Shown: positions 15,710-24,510, counted from the first letter of the stretch. The stretch: 64,000 nt of DNA from Bradyrhizobium sp. LMTR 3 (GCF_001693485.1 NZ_MAXC01000033.1:186001-250000); one strand, 5' to 3'. The notes: generated by a model from the letters alone, not told the origin. Made by a program: numbers and translations.

Positions 15710-16924
15710 TCATGGCTTGGTCGCCCGGATCGAGTAAAGCGCTACGGCCACCAGCGAAAACACCATCAGAACTACGCCAAGCGCGAATAGCGCATCGTGG
15801 GAAATCGTCGCCGCGAGCCAGACGCCGATCGCGGCCGTCATCATCTGCGAGAAGCCGATGAGCGCCGATGCCGCGCCCGCTTTGTCGCCGAACGGGGACA
15901 GCGCCTGCGCCGTGCCTAACGGGCTAACGATGCCCATGCCGAGCAGGAACACGCTCATGGCCGCAAGAAACGGCAGGAAGGAGGGGGTGTATAGCGAGAC
16001 CAGCAGCATCGCGAGGCTGCCGGCGGCGGCGGCGAACAGCCCGCCCCGGATCGGACGGTCGAGCCCATAGCGTGGCGCCAGCCGGGTCGCGAGCATACCG
16101 GCGGCGAACACGATCAGCACCGTGCCCGCAAAGAACAGGCCGAGTTGAATAGGCGTGAAATGCATCGCTTCGATCAGCACGCGGGGCGCCGCCGAGAAAA
16201 TCGAGAACAGCGCGCCCAGAATCAGGCTGACGGTTGCCGCCGGCACCACGAAGCGGCGGTCGCGCAGCAGGGCGAGGTAGGTTTTTGCGATCGCCTGCGG
16301 ATCGAGCGGGGTGCGTGTTGCGAGGTGGGTCTCGCCAAACGCCATGCCGTAGGCGAGGGCGCCGAGCCCGGCGAAAGCCGCGAGAAATGCGAATTCGGAG
16401 CGCCAGCCGAACGTGTGGTCGAGCGCGCCACCCAGTAGCGGCGAGAAGCCGGGTGCTGCCGCCATCGCGATCATGATCAGCGCCATCGCGCGGGCGAGTG
16501 CCGCGCCGGAGAACAGGTCGCGGGCAATGGCGCGGGACAGCACCGAGGTGGCGCAGGCGCCGGCCGCCTGGATGACACGGCCAATCAGCAGACTCGGCAA
16601 GTCATTGGCGAGGCCGCACCAGACGCTGCCGGCGAGAAAGATTGCAAATCCGGCCAAGACCGGCCAACGGCGGCCATAGCGGTCCGAGATCGGCCCGACC
16701 ACGAGTTGGCCGATCGCGAACACCGCGAGGAAGACCGTGATCGCTGCGGTGACCGCCGCGCTCGTGACGTTGAGCGACGCCGCCATCTGCGGCAGCGACG
16801 GGAGCAGGATGTTGGTGGCGAGCGTTCCCGTTGCGGCGAGGCCTGCCAGGACAGCGATCTGCAGAACAGTGGAAGAAGCTTCCGAACGAGGGCGGGTGTC
16901 GATTGCTGCAGTCTGGTCGGCCAT
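15710..16924 (-). CDS. Bcr/CflA family multidrug efflux MFS transporter
   Basis: A 404-residue MFS antiporter. It has the Bcr/CflA opening (LATNILLPSLPQMAASLNV), the loop motif GPISDRYGRRWPVL and GRVIQAAGACATSVLSRAI. It likely exports drugs or small metabolites using proton antiport. A perfect palindrome 23 bases upstream of its start suggests repression by a TetR-, MarR- or GntR-type protein encoded elsewhere. Confidence 0.87.
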   Translation of the reverse strand: MADQTAAIDTRPRSEASSTVLQIAVLAGLAATGTLATNILLPSLPQMAASLNVTSAAVTAAITVFLAVFAIGQLVVGPISDRYGRRWPVLAGFAIFLAGSVWCGLANDLPSLLIGRVIQAAGACATSVLSRAIARDLFSGAALARAMALIMIAMAAAPGFSPLLGGALDHTFGWRSEFAFLAAFAGLGALAYGMAFGETHLATRTPLDPQAIAKTYLALLRDRRFVVPAATVSLILGALFSIFSAAPRVLIEAMHFTPIQLGLFFAGTVLIVFAAGMLATRLAPRYGLDRPIRGGLFAAAAGSLAMLLVSLYTPSFLPFLAAMSVFLLGMGIVSPLGTAQALSPFGDKAGAASALIGFSQMMTAAIGVWLAATISHDALFALGVVLMVFSLVAVALYSIRATKP

Positions 16925-16947
16925 GAGGGTTCCCGCTTTTACATGAG

Positions 16948-16961
16948 ATGATATATATCAT
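16948..16961. promoter_or_regulatory. Perfect palindrome ATGATATATATCAT, probable operator
   Basis: A 14-base perfect palindrome in an AT-rich pocket directly upstream of the Bcr/CflA gene, in otherwise GC-rich DNA. It probably overlaps the promoter. The cognate regulator is not adjacent. Confidence 0.55.
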
Positions 16962-17042
16962 ATAAAGCGGCATGGGAAAGCACCAATGGGCTCCGGGCAA
17001 TTAGAAAGAAATGCTGGCAAAAACCGTCATTGCGAGTGAGCG

Positions 17043-17166
17043 ACGTGCCCCGGACGCGGCGCAGCACGAAGGGATGCGCTGCAGAGCCGGGGCCAATCTT
17101 TCCGCGGCGTGGGTCCCGGCTCTGCGGTGGAGCGCTGAAGGAACGCTGCACCGCGTCCGGGACACG
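17043..17166. repeat. Intergenic palindromic repeat between two MFS genes
   Basis: The block starts with GTGCCCCGGACGCGG and ends with ACCGCGTCCGGGACACG; internally, CAGAGCCGGGGCC pairs with GGTCCCGGCTCTG-like sequence. It shares elements with 12932-13020. It could fold into a long hairpin between the two minus-strand genes. Confidence 0.65.
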
Positions 17167-17182
17167 AGCAGCACTTCCTCGG

Positions 17183-18427
17183 CTAGCACGCCGCCGGCTC
17201 GCCCACCATCTCCGGCTGCCGTGCCAGCGAGACCACCGGCGACAGCAGGATCACCAGCGCTTGGGCCGCGAAGATGGCGGCTGCCAGATAGAGGCAGGCT
17301 TCCGCGCCATAGAGCCCGCCGACGGCTGCGCCCAGCGCCGAGCCGAGCGGGCGAGCGCCATAGCTCATGATGTTGATGGCGGAGACGCGCCCGAGCAGCG
17401 AGGGCGGCGTCACCGATTGGCGCAGCGTGGTGGTCGAGATCACCCAGAGGATCGGGCCGGCGCCGAGCAGGAAGAAGCTCAGCCCCGCGAGCCACGGCGT
17501 CGGCACGATCGTCGTCAGCGCCATCACGGTGGCGGCAACGAAACCGGTCACCGGCCCGAGCCCGATCACGGTGCCGAAGGCCAGCCGCTGCATCACCCGC
17601 GTGGCCGCGAGCGCGCCGGCCACCATGCCGACGCCGTACATCGCAAGCGTCACGCCGACGCCGGTGGCTGATAGGCCGAGATGGCGAACGGCGTAGGGCA
17701 CGAACACGGCCAGCAGCAGGAACGACGCCGTGTTGAAGATGAACTGCGTGATGAACACGGGCCGCAGCAGCGCGTGATGCAACACGAACGCGGCACCTTC
17801 CCTGATCTCCTGCAAGGGATGGCGGCGGGGGGCAGGGGCGCGTGCCGGTTCATAGATGCCCGACAGCAAGACGACGGCCATCACCGACAATGCGGCGGCA
17901 AAGCCGAAGGCAGGCGCAGCCCCGACCCATCCGACCAGCACGCCGCCGAGCGCCGGACCGCTCGCAAACGCCACCGTGCGCGCCAGTTCGATGCGCGCGT
18001 TCGCCGCGGGCAATTGCTCCGAATTGACCAGCGATGGCACCAAAGCCGGCGCGGCGACGCTGTAGGCTACGGTGCCGCATACGGCGACGAAGCCGAGTAG
18101 CGAGAGCAGCGGCAGCGTTATTGCGCCGAGCCAGATCAGCAGCAGCGTCGCGGCAAGCGCGGCCGCCCGCAGCGCTTCGGAGGCCGCCATCACCCAGCGC
18201 CGCGAGATGCGGTCGGCAAGGAGACCGGCTGGAATCGCAAACAGGATGAAGGGCAGGGTCAGCGCGGTCTGCAATAGCCCGGTCTGGCCTTCGCCCGTGC
18301 CGAGCAGCAGCACCGCGACGATGGGCGCTGCGGCCAGCGCAATCTGCTCGGCCGATTGCGCGGCGAGGTTCGACCAGGCCAGACGGTTGAAGGTCGCGGG
18401 CAGGCGCGGTGTCGGATCGGGTGACAT
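17183..18427 (-). CDS. MFS transporter (EntS/tetracycline-type group)
   Basis: A 414-residue permease with about twelve helices: FNRLAWSNLAAQSAEQIALA at the start, the loop motif AGLLADRISRRWVM, a central charged loop (ARAPAPRRHPLQEIREG) and RVSAINIMSYGARPLGSALG in the second half. The last motif is typical of the MFS group that includes EntS. Exporter of an unknown compound. Monocistronic on the minus strand. Confidence 0.85.
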   Translation of the reverse strand: MSPDPTPRLPATFNRLAWSNLAAQSAEQIALAAAPIVAVLLLGTGEGQTGLLQTALTLPFILFAIPAGLLADRISRRWVMAASEALRAAALAATLLLIWLGAITLPLLSLLGFVAVCGTVAYSVAAPALVPSLVNSEQLPAANARIELARTVAFASGPALGGVLVGWVGAAPAFGFAAALSVMAVVLLSGIYEPARAPAPRRHPLQEIREGAAFVLHHALLRPVFITQFIFNTASFLLLAVFVPYAVRHLGLSATGVGVTLAMYGVGMVAGALAATRVMQRLAFGTVIGLGPVTGFVAATVMALTTIVPTPWLAGLSFFLLGAGPILWVISTTTLRQSVTPPSLLGRVSAINIMSYGARPLGSALGAAVGGLYGAEACLYLAAAIFAAQALVILLSPVVSLARQPEMVGEPAAC

Positions 18428-18574
18428 GACGGTATTCCCTGGAAGATTCGATTCTCACCTCATTGTCTGGTCTGAGGACGATCGAACCCACCCGTTTCCC
18501 GACAAGCCCCTCTACAAACAAAAGCCTCCACACGCGCACGTGTGGAGGCATACCGGTTTGCGTGAGGGGCTGCC

Positions 18575-18648
18575 GTCATTCCGGGGCGATGCGAAGCATC
18601 GAACCCGGAATCTCGAGATTCCGGGTTCGCTTCGCGCCCCGGAATGAC
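18575..18648. repeat. GTCATTCCGGGGCG palindromic repeat
   Basis: An almost perfect long inverted repeat: GTCATTCCGGGGCG at one end and CGCCCCGGAATGAC at the other. The centre is AACCCGGAATCTCGAGATTC. Another copy is at 38320-38395. It is a dispersed repeat downstream of the peroxidase gene. Confidence 0.8.
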
Positions 18649-18717
18649 GATGGCGAGTGGATGCCCGGCAAACAGTTGGATCGAGCCAATCCGCAGAAGT
18701 TATTTCGTGAATTGGCA

Positions 18718-20748
18718 TCAAACGTCGAACAGGAAATCGTGCTTTGTGAGTTCATGGGGCCGTACGTTGGTAAGTTCGATCCGGTCATCACCGACCTGGA
18801 CCACCGTGTTCCCATGGTCGCCCCAGATCCTCACGTCGCGAAAGTCCAAACGGCCGGCATTCTCAAACACCAGCATGTCGACGCCCGGATCGAAGTCGGT
18901 GATCTCAGCTTTGGTGGATCCGAAATCAAACACAAAGCGATCCGCGCCGTCATTCCCTGTCATCGTCTGCTTGCCGGTTCCGGCGAACAGATAATCGCCC
19001 TGCGGACCGCCGATCAATGTGTCGTTGCCATCGGAGCCGATGACGATCTGGCGGGCTTCGGGGTCTTCGGACTCCACGCCACCGGCAAGGCCGGTGTGCC
19101 GCGTATAGGTGACGAAGACATCGTCCTGGATATGCTTGGTGTCGGTATTGCGCAGGATGATATCTGCCAGCGTCGTGCCTTTGATCTCTGCCAACGTCTT
19201 GGAATCGAATCCCTGATTCTCGAACCAGAACCGGTCGCCGTCGCGCAACGCCTCGAACTGCATCGTAATGATGGCCTGGAAGGTTTCGCCGACCAGCGCG
19301 CCAGCGACATGATTTTCTGACAAGCCGCCGGTCCACAGGCCGACGTTGTCGACATTGCCGTAAGCCGCTTTCAGTCCGGCCAGCGTTTCCGGGTCGCTCG
19401 TGATCTGGCTGAAATCCGTGTAGGGGTCGAGGCCGAGTGCTTCACGGGTCTGGTTGAGCGTGCCGAGGCCAAGGTCGCGCGCGCGCTGGATGTTGATCGC
19501 GGCGAGATCGAGAGACACCGGTGGATCGAAAAGGAAGTTACGCAGGTCGTCGACGATGCGCGCGTCGAGTGCTTGTGATGGATCGGCGGCCAGGTGGCGC
19601 AATTGTCCGTCGGCGCCGCCATTGTCGTTGAAGTTTGCAGCCGGCTGGAAAAATACATCCTTCAGGTCTTCCTCGGAGCCCGCGATGACTTCGCCGTTCT
19701 CCGCAAGGCCTTCGGTTTCGCCTGACACGATCGAATGTCCGAAGCGGAACGCCGCAGCGACGAATTCCAGCGTGAGGTGGGGATCGACATTGGGGTCATA
19801 GCCGTCGTAGGGCGTGAGCGCGTTCTTGCCAAGTAGGTTTGGCAGGAACTCCGAATAGGTGATGTTGGCGATTTCCGCCGTCACGATAGCGCGGGCGTGA
19901 TTGTAGAGCTGGTCGCCGCTCCAGTTCGGGTGCTCAAGATGCAGTTTGTCGACCCAATAATTGTGTTCGCGCACGAATAGCGTTTGCAGCGCGGTGAGCG
20001 CCGGATTTTCTGCGGCACGGACGTCTCCTGCCACGACCATGCCGTCGACGATCGGCAGGTTGTTGCCAGCCGACGTCAACATGTGGCCGTCGGCGGTGCG
20101 CAGGCTGGCCGCGGTCGCGGCGTTGGACCCATAAACCATAGAGGCGTCCAGCCAGGCGGTATTGGAGTTGACCGCCATCGCGGGATTGGACGTGCCCGCA
20201 CCGGTCGTGGGATCGATGACCGCGCGGGTGATCGGGATGATGGTGCCGGCGGGAAGCACGGGATCGCCGCCGGGGACGACGACGCTGATATCGTTGACGC
20301 CATCCGTCCGGGTCAGCGTCATGTCATGATCGATGAATTGACCCCATGCGTACATGAAGGCGGACACACCTTCCGGGTTCGCCACATCAGGGTCGCCGGC
20401 GCCGACGACAAGATTGCTGATGGTGCGGGGATTGTTGCCGCCGAGCGGGACGGAGATGCCGTCGGCAAAATGCGCCTCGCCGATACGTGCGAATTCGGTG
20501 CCGGCGGCGTTGAGGGTGGAATCCGATTGATTGTTCTGCGAACCGTCGAAGCTGCGGTACTCGAGTTTTACCGGCTTGGGATCCGGGTAGCACGGCGAGC
20601 CGTGAGGGCCATGTGGACCATGGTCCTCACCCGGGCCATGCGAGCCGTGCGGTCGGTGCGGCACATGAAAATGGCCGAGAAAATCGCCGAAGTGAAAATC
20701 GTCGTCTCTGTCTTGGTGTGCCTCCCAAGCCCGCTTGAACTGACGCAT
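18718..20748 (-). CDS. Secreted heme peroxidase (animal type) with RTX tail and His-rich N-terminus
   Basis: A 676-residue peroxidase of the cyclooxygenase/myeloperoxidase superfamily. The distal His is His141 in AWGQFIDHDMTLT and the proximal His is probably His338 in AAFRFGHSIV; REHNYWVDKL is also diagnostic. After about residue 565 come RTX-like calcium repeats (GSDGNDTLIGGPQGDYLF, MTGNDGADRF), which with no signal peptide suggest type I secretion. Residues 19-49 are rich in His, Pro and Gly (HVPHRPHGSHGPGEDHGPHG) and may bind metal. No secretion genes are adjacent. TTGCAA repeats stand upstream. Oxidative or halide chemistry outside the cell is inferred from the family. Confidence 0.9.
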   Translation of the reverse strand: MRQFKRAWEAHQDRDDDFHFGDFLGHFHVPHRPHGSHGPGEDHGPHGPHGSPCYPDPKPVKLEYRSFDGSQNNQSDSTLNAAGTEFARIGEAHFADGISVPLGGNNPRTISNLVVGAGDPDVANPEGVSAFMYAWGQFIDHDMTLTRTDGVNDISVVVPGGDPVLPAGTIIPITRAVIDPTTGAGTSNPAMAVNSNTAWLDASMVYGSNAATAASLRTADGHMLTSAGNNLPIVDGMVVAGDVRAAENPALTALQTLFVREHNYWVDKLHLEHPNWSGDQLYNHARAIVTAEIANITYSEFLPNLLGKNALTPYDGYDPNVDPHLTLEFVAAAFRFGHSIVSGETEGLAENGEVIAGSEEDLKDVFFQPAANFNDNGGADGQLRHLAADPSQALDARIVDDLRNFLFDPPVSLDLAAINIQRARDLGLGTLNQTREALGLDPYTDFSQITSDPETLAGLKAAYGNVDNVGLWTGGLSENHVAGALVGETFQAIITMQFEALRDGDRFWFENQGFDSKTLAEIKGTTLADIILRNTDTKHIQDDVFVTYTRHTGLAGGVESEDPEARQIVIGSDGNDTLIGGPQGDYLFAGTGKQTMTGNDGADRFVFDFGSTKAEITDFDPGVDMLVFENAGRLDFRDVRIWGDHGNTVVQVGDDRIELTNVRPHELTKHDFLFDV

Positions 20749-20764
20749 CTGGATGCTCCCTCAG

Positions 20765-20817
20765 TTGCAATTGCGAATTAGTTGCAATTGGTTGTCACGA
20801 ATGCGAGGCATTTGCAA
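20765..20817. promoter_or_regulatory. TTGCAA half-site cluster upstream of the peroxidase
   Basis: TTGCAA occurs at 20765-20770, 20782-20787 and 20812-20817, with TTGCGAA at 20771. The same hexamer in inverted pairs stands in front of mntH. Rhizobial Mur (a manganese-responsive Fur homologue) binds TTGCAA-like inverted repeats near mntH and sit genes. The match is suggestive, but the spacing here (11 bases between hexamers) differs from that at mntH. Confidence 0.4.
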
Positions 20818-20884
20818 TAAGGAAGTGCGGGCTGCCCGCAGCCCGCGCGCTTCCCTACAACTGACAGGAGAGAGGGACTCCAGG

Positions 20885-20917
20885 AAAAAGGCCCGCCGCG
20901 CGAATGGCGGCAGGCCT
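20885..20917 (-). terminator. Rho-independent terminator after yqiK
   Basis: On the minus strand the stem AGGCCTGCCGC pairs with GCGGCGGGCCT (one G-U pair) across a seven-base loop and runs straight into a T tract. It lies 35 bases after the YqiK stop and closes the pspA-yqiJ-yqiK operon. Confidence 0.75.
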
Positions 20918-20951
20918 CGATTTGAACGGCGTTCTGGCTGCTTCTGCTTGA

Positions 20952-22727
20952 TTACGACTTCGGCCCGAGCGTCGCCTTGCCGGTTCCCGAGATCGTCGCC
21001 GGCGGCGTAGCTAGCTCATCTTCATCAGCATCTATAGCAGCGGGCAATTCGGCAGGACTGGCGAGTTGCTGCGCGGCCAGCGCGTTGGTCAGGCTGGTCA
21101 GCGCGTCGGGGCCGGCGGCGAAGCCGCCCTCGGCGAGGATCTTGTCGATGATCGGCTTGAACGCCGAGACCGACAGCAACTGCGCGGCAAGGCCGTCACC
21201 CAGACCAAGCCCGTTGCCATGGCCGTTCATCGCGCCATTGCCGCCGCCACGGCCGAGCAGGCCGCCGGTGTCGAAGATCCGGATGTCGGAAATCTTCTCG
21301 ATCGGCTTGACCGCTTCGGCCAGCGCGTTCGGGATGATGTTGATGCGCGCCATGGTGAGATCGTAGTCGACCATCGCCTGAGAGAGCTTGTTGCGCGCTT
21401 CCGCCTTCAAGGCCGCCACCTCGGCCTCGGCCTGGCCGAGCGATTTGACGCCGAGTGCGCGGGTGGTTGCCGCCTCGGCGTCGGCCTTGGCCAGCATGGT
21501 GATGGCTTCCGCCTTGTTGTTCGCAGCCTGGTTCTCGGCTTCCGCCATCACGGTGATCGGCATCGCCTCGGTCTCGGCAGCCTTGCGCGCCGCGATCACG
21601 TTGATGATCTTGTCGCGTTCGGCGATTTCGACGGCTTTGGCGGTGGTGACCTTTTCCTCGGCCGCAATTGCCAGCGCACGCGCGGTCTCGGCGACGGTCT
21701 GCGCTTCCGACTGTTCCTTGCTTTTGGTCGCAACCGCGATCGCGCTTTCCTGCGCGACGATCTGCAGGTCGCGCTCCATTTCAGTGTTGCGGCGCTTCAC
21801 CGCGAGGTCGGCCTCGATCTTTCTGGTGTCGCGCAACTGATTGGCTTCGGTCTGCTTGTTGGCGACCGCCAGTTCCTGCTGGATGCGGTATTCGGCCTCG
21901 TTCTGCAGCGCGGTCTGCTCGACCTGCGCAGTCTGCGCGCGCATCGCGGCGGTCTTGTTGGCGATGTCGCGCTGTTGGGCCAGCTCCGCCTCGCGCTTGG
22001 TGGCCTCGATCGTCAGCGTGGTCTGGCGGGCGACGAGGTCCTGCTGCGCGATGTTGACCTCGGTGGTGCGCACGATCTGGTTGCGCTCCTGTTCGCGCTC
22101 GCGCGTGATCTTGGTCAGCGTCGTCAGACCGTGGGCGTCGAAGAAGTTGCTCGGGTTGAAATGTTTGATGTCGCTCTGGTCGAGACGGGTCAGCGACACC
22201 GATTCGAGCTCAAGGCCGTTGTTCTGGATGTCGGCGCCGACGGCGTCCTGCACCGATTTCACGAACGTCGCGCGCTGCTCCTGCAGCTCCTCGAGGTTCA
22301 TGGTGGCGGCCACCGAACGCAGGCCGTCGACGAATTTGGCCTCGATCAGTTCGCGCAGCTCGCCTGCATTTTGGGTGCGGCTGCCGAGCGTTTGCGCGGC
22401 AAGCGCGATCGAGGAAGTATCGGGTTTGACGCGCAGATAGAACTCGGCGCCGATATCGACGCGCATGCGGTCCTTGGTGATCATCGAGTCCGGGCCGCCG
22501 CGGGTGACCTCCAGCCGCAGCGTCTTCAGATTGACCGCGGCGACGGAGTGGAACACCGGAAGGACGATCGAGCCGCCGTCGAGCACGACCTTCTGGCCGC
22601 CGAGTCCGGTGCGGACATAGGCTTCATCACGGGTCGAGCGGCGGTACAGTTTGGCAAGCAGTAAACCGATAACAAGAACGGCGATAACGCCAATCGTGAC
22701 GGGTATTGCAAGTTCCCACATGTTCAA
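20952..22727 (-). CDS. yqiK: Flotillin family protein YqiK
   Basis: A 591-residue membrane-anchored scaffold protein. One N-terminal helix (residues about 7-27) is followed by a SPFH/band 7 domain (GGQKVVLDGGSIVLPVFHSV; FYLRVKPDTSSIALAAQTLG). A long alanine- and glutamate-rich coiled coil covers about 205-450, and the C-terminal tail is Gly/Asn-rich (GRGGGNGAMNGHGNGLGLG). Flotillins organise membrane microdomains. It overlaps yqiJ by four bases (ATGA) and is last in the operon, before a terminator. Confidence 0.9.
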   Translation of the reverse strand: MNMWELAIPVTIGVIAVLVIGLLLAKLYRRSTRDEAYVRTGLGGQKVVLDGGSIVLPVFHSVAAVNLKTLRLEVTRGGPDSMITKDRMRVDIGAEFYLRVKPDTSSIALAAQTLGSRTQNAGELRELIEAKFVDGLRSVAATMNLEELQEQRATFVKSVQDAVGADIQNNGLELESVSLTRLDQSDIKHFNPSNFFDAHGLTTLTKITREREQERNQIVRTTEVNIAQQDLVARQTTLTIEATKREAELAQQRDIANKTAAMRAQTAQVEQTALQNEAEYRIQQELAVANKQTEANQLRDTRKIEADLAVKRRNTEMERDLQIVAQESAIAVATKSKEQSEAQTVAETARALAIAAEEKVTTAKAVEIAERDKIINVIAARKAAETEAMPITVMAEAENQAANNKAEAITMLAKADAEAATTRALGVKSLGQAEAEVAALKAEARNKLSQAMVDYDLTMARINIIPNALAEAVKPIEKISDIRIFDTGGLLGRGGGNGAMNGHGNGLGLGDGLAAQLLSVSAFKPIIDKILAEGGFAAGPDALTSLTNALAAQQLASPAELPAAIDADEDELATPPATISGTGKATLGPKS

Positions 22728-23383
22728 GCCCTGTCTGAACGTTGTTGCGCAATGAGGTCGGCTGGTGCGGAAATGGCGATAAAGCTTTTGGCGTCACGGT
22801 CGACCAGCAAAACGCTGGCGCCGACCGGGAGGGGTACGGATTCGGGACTGGCGCGCGCCACCAGAGAGTGCCAGTTACCGAAGACATCCTTGAGACGGAC
22901 GCGGCCGGGCAGTCCCTGGTCGAGCGGGCCGATCGAAACCTCGGCGACATGGCCGATGAAATCGGCCTCGTCCACCGCATAGGTCTCGTCGCGAGGGATG
23001 ATCTTGGCGATGCCGCGGCTGGTGACGCGGATGGCCGGAATGCTGCAGGCCGCCGCGGCGAGCGCCGCGATCGAGATGGGGACCGAGATCCCCACGCCGT
23101 GCGCCAACCCTTGCAGGAAGAATCCCGCGATCGAGAACGTGCCGAGCGCGAGAATGATCAGGATCAAAAGCGGTAGACGCCCCGCATTGATCCAGAGGAA
23201 CAGGCCGCCGAGGCCATTGGCGTGGTCGGACTCGACGGTGACTTCCTTGCCGAGCAGTTCGCTGATCGAGAAGCCGACCAGCGTCGCCAGCAGTTCGATG
23301 CCACCGAGCGCCAGCATGATTGCGGCGGCAATTGCGAAGGGACGTACGTCGGGCGCCAGCAGGAGGTCGGACACGGCACTCAT
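22724..23383 (-). CDS. yqiJ: YqiJ family membrane protein with OB-fold domain
   Basis: A 219-residue NfeD-like partner of flotillin. Three or four hydrophobic helices cover residues 15-125, and a C-terminal OB-like domain follows (GHVAEVSIGPLDQGLPGRVR; SLVARASPESVPLPVGASV). In E. coli yqiJ and yqiK are neighbours and affect membrane behaviour. Overlaps of four bases on both sides (ATGA) tie it to the PspA-like and YqiK genes. Confidence 0.85.
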   Translation of the reverse strand: MSAVSDLLLAPDVRPFAIAAAIMLALGGIELLATLVGFSISELLGKEVTVESDHANGLGGLFLWINAGRLPLLILIILALGTFSIAGFFLQGLAHGVGISVPISIAALAAAACSIPAIRVTSRGIAKIIPRDETYAVDEADFIGHVAEVSIGPLDQGLPGRVRLKDVFGNWHSLVARASPESVPLPVGASVLLVDRDAKSFIAISAPADLIAQQRSDRA

Positions 23384-24510
23384 TGCTGCGATTTGATCCT
23401 TTCAAGCCGCGCCGCGATTTCCTTCTCGCGATGCAACCGGTCGAGTTCGTCGAGCTCCTTGTCGCCGGGCACGCTTGCAGCCGGCACGCCGGTGACGCGT
23501 GCGATCGCCGCCATCGCCCGATCGGGACTCACGGTCTTGGTCGCGCCGGCCGCGCGTCCGGTTTCGTGCGGCGCGTGTTTTTCGAGGCTCGCCTCGAGAT
23601 CGGCGAGGCGGGTCTCGGCTTCACGCCGCGCGCCAAGCATCGCCTGCAACGCCTTGGTCTGCTCGTCGATTTCGAGTTCGATGAAATCCATCGCGCGCTC
23701 CAGCGCGGTACCCTGCGATTCCAGATCAATTTGCCGTGCAACGCCGGCGCGGGCGAGATCTTCGCGGTTCTCTGCAACCGCAAGACGAATCTTGTCGGTC
23801 AGCGCGGCGATTTCGCCGTCGAGCTCCTCGCGCCGGCGCTTGAGGCGGAACTCCTCGGCGCGGGACTTGCCGAGTGCGTGGCGCGCTTCGTCGGCGCCGG
23901 CGTCGATTTCGCGGATCGCCTGCTTGACCAGCGCGACCTTGTTGCTGTTCTCGGCATTGTCGATCGTCTCACTGGCAATGGCGGCAAGAAGTCTGCCCAT
24001 ACGCGCAAGGATACCTTCGTGAACCATGGTCTTCTCCTCCGGCTGTGGTGATTTCGATTTGACGGCGATGTGGATTTCGTAAGCCCGGCCGTCCGAAACC
24101 AAATGAGCCGGGAAAGGGCTATCCCAGCCGGCAAGATAGCCGGGGATTTCAAACGGCACCAAGACACGTCCGTGGACAGTGCTAATGGTCAGTGAAGTTG
24201 GTCCCTTGATCGCAAACAACTTGTCGTCGAGCGGGATTTTGCGCGTTGCCGAGCCGGCGACGTAACTGGCGCGGTCGCGCAGACCAAGCGTCACGAGACG
24301 CGCGGGCAGTCCCGTCTCGATGCGGATCCGCTCATAGGCCTGGGCGTGGAGGGTAACGAGGTTGGCGCCGACCGGGGCAACCTCGGCGAGGATCGCCATC
24401 ATCCGGTCATAGGCGGCAAAGGTCGCTTCTATGGCGGCGATGCCGGCCTCGTCGGGGGCGAGGGCGTATCGCAGCGTGGCCGTCGGAGTTTCGATCGGAA
24501 CCTTTATCAT
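23380..24510 (-). CDS. PspA/IM30-like protein with TnpB-like N-terminal extension
   Basis: One continuous frame of 376 codons. Residues 162-376 form a PspA/IM30 (YjfJ-like) coiled-coil protein (MVHEGILARMGRLLAAIASE onward). Residues 1-161 resemble the N-terminal part of TnpB-type nucleases. The landmarks are ATLRYALAPDEAGIAAIEAT (the usual opening), LHAQAYERIRIETGLPARLV (YxxxRxxxGL helix), FAIKGPTSLTISTVHGRVLV (the SFKG...L.T..GR..VPF strand block) and GRAYEIHIAVK (DGK.YL.V.V). No RuvC motifs follow. PspA has its own ribosome-binding site and ATG at 24027, so both a fusion and a shorter PspA are possible. First gene of the pspA-yqiJ-yqiK operon. The PspA call is firm; the TnpB call rests on motif memory. 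Confidence 0.75.
   Translation of the reverse strand: MIKVPIETPTATLRYALAPDEAGIAAIEATFAAYDRMMAILAEVAPVGANLVTLHAQAYERIRIETGLPARLVTLGLRDRASYVAGSATRKIPLDDKLFAIKGPTSLTISTVHGRVLVPFEIPGYLAGWDSPFPAHLVSDGRAYEIHIAVKSKSPQPEEKTMVHEGILARMGRLLAAIASETIDNAENSNKVALVKQAIREIDAGADEARHALGKSRAEEFRLKRRREELDGEIAALTDKIRLAVAENREDLARAGVARQIDLESQGTALERAMDFIELEIDEQTKALQAMLGARREAETRLADLEASLEKHAPHETGRAAGATKTVSPDRAMAAIARVTGVPAASVPGDKELDELDRLHREKEIAARLERIKSQQ
24025..24040 (-). promoter_or_regulatory. Internal ribosome-binding site and ATG for the PspA part
   Basis: On the minus strand GGAGGAG (24034-24040) stands six bases before an in-frame ATG (24025-24027). This is stronger than the weak signal at the upstream ATG (24510). 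It implies that the PspA-like protein is also, or mainly, made alone. Confidence 0.7.

Noticed and set aside
21066-22664. Long plus-strand frame opposite yqiK (over 500 codons)
   Set aside because: It mirrors the repetitive Ala/Glu coiled-coil codons of YqiK. Its translation is Leu/Arg/Gly-rich without domain motifs, and the minus-strand flotillin is unmistakable.
23380-24510. Active IS200/IS605 or IS607 transposon at the TnpB-like region
   Set aside because: No TnpA, no RuvC half and no transposon end hairpins or reRNA-like region were seen next to it. Only the N-terminal domain is present.
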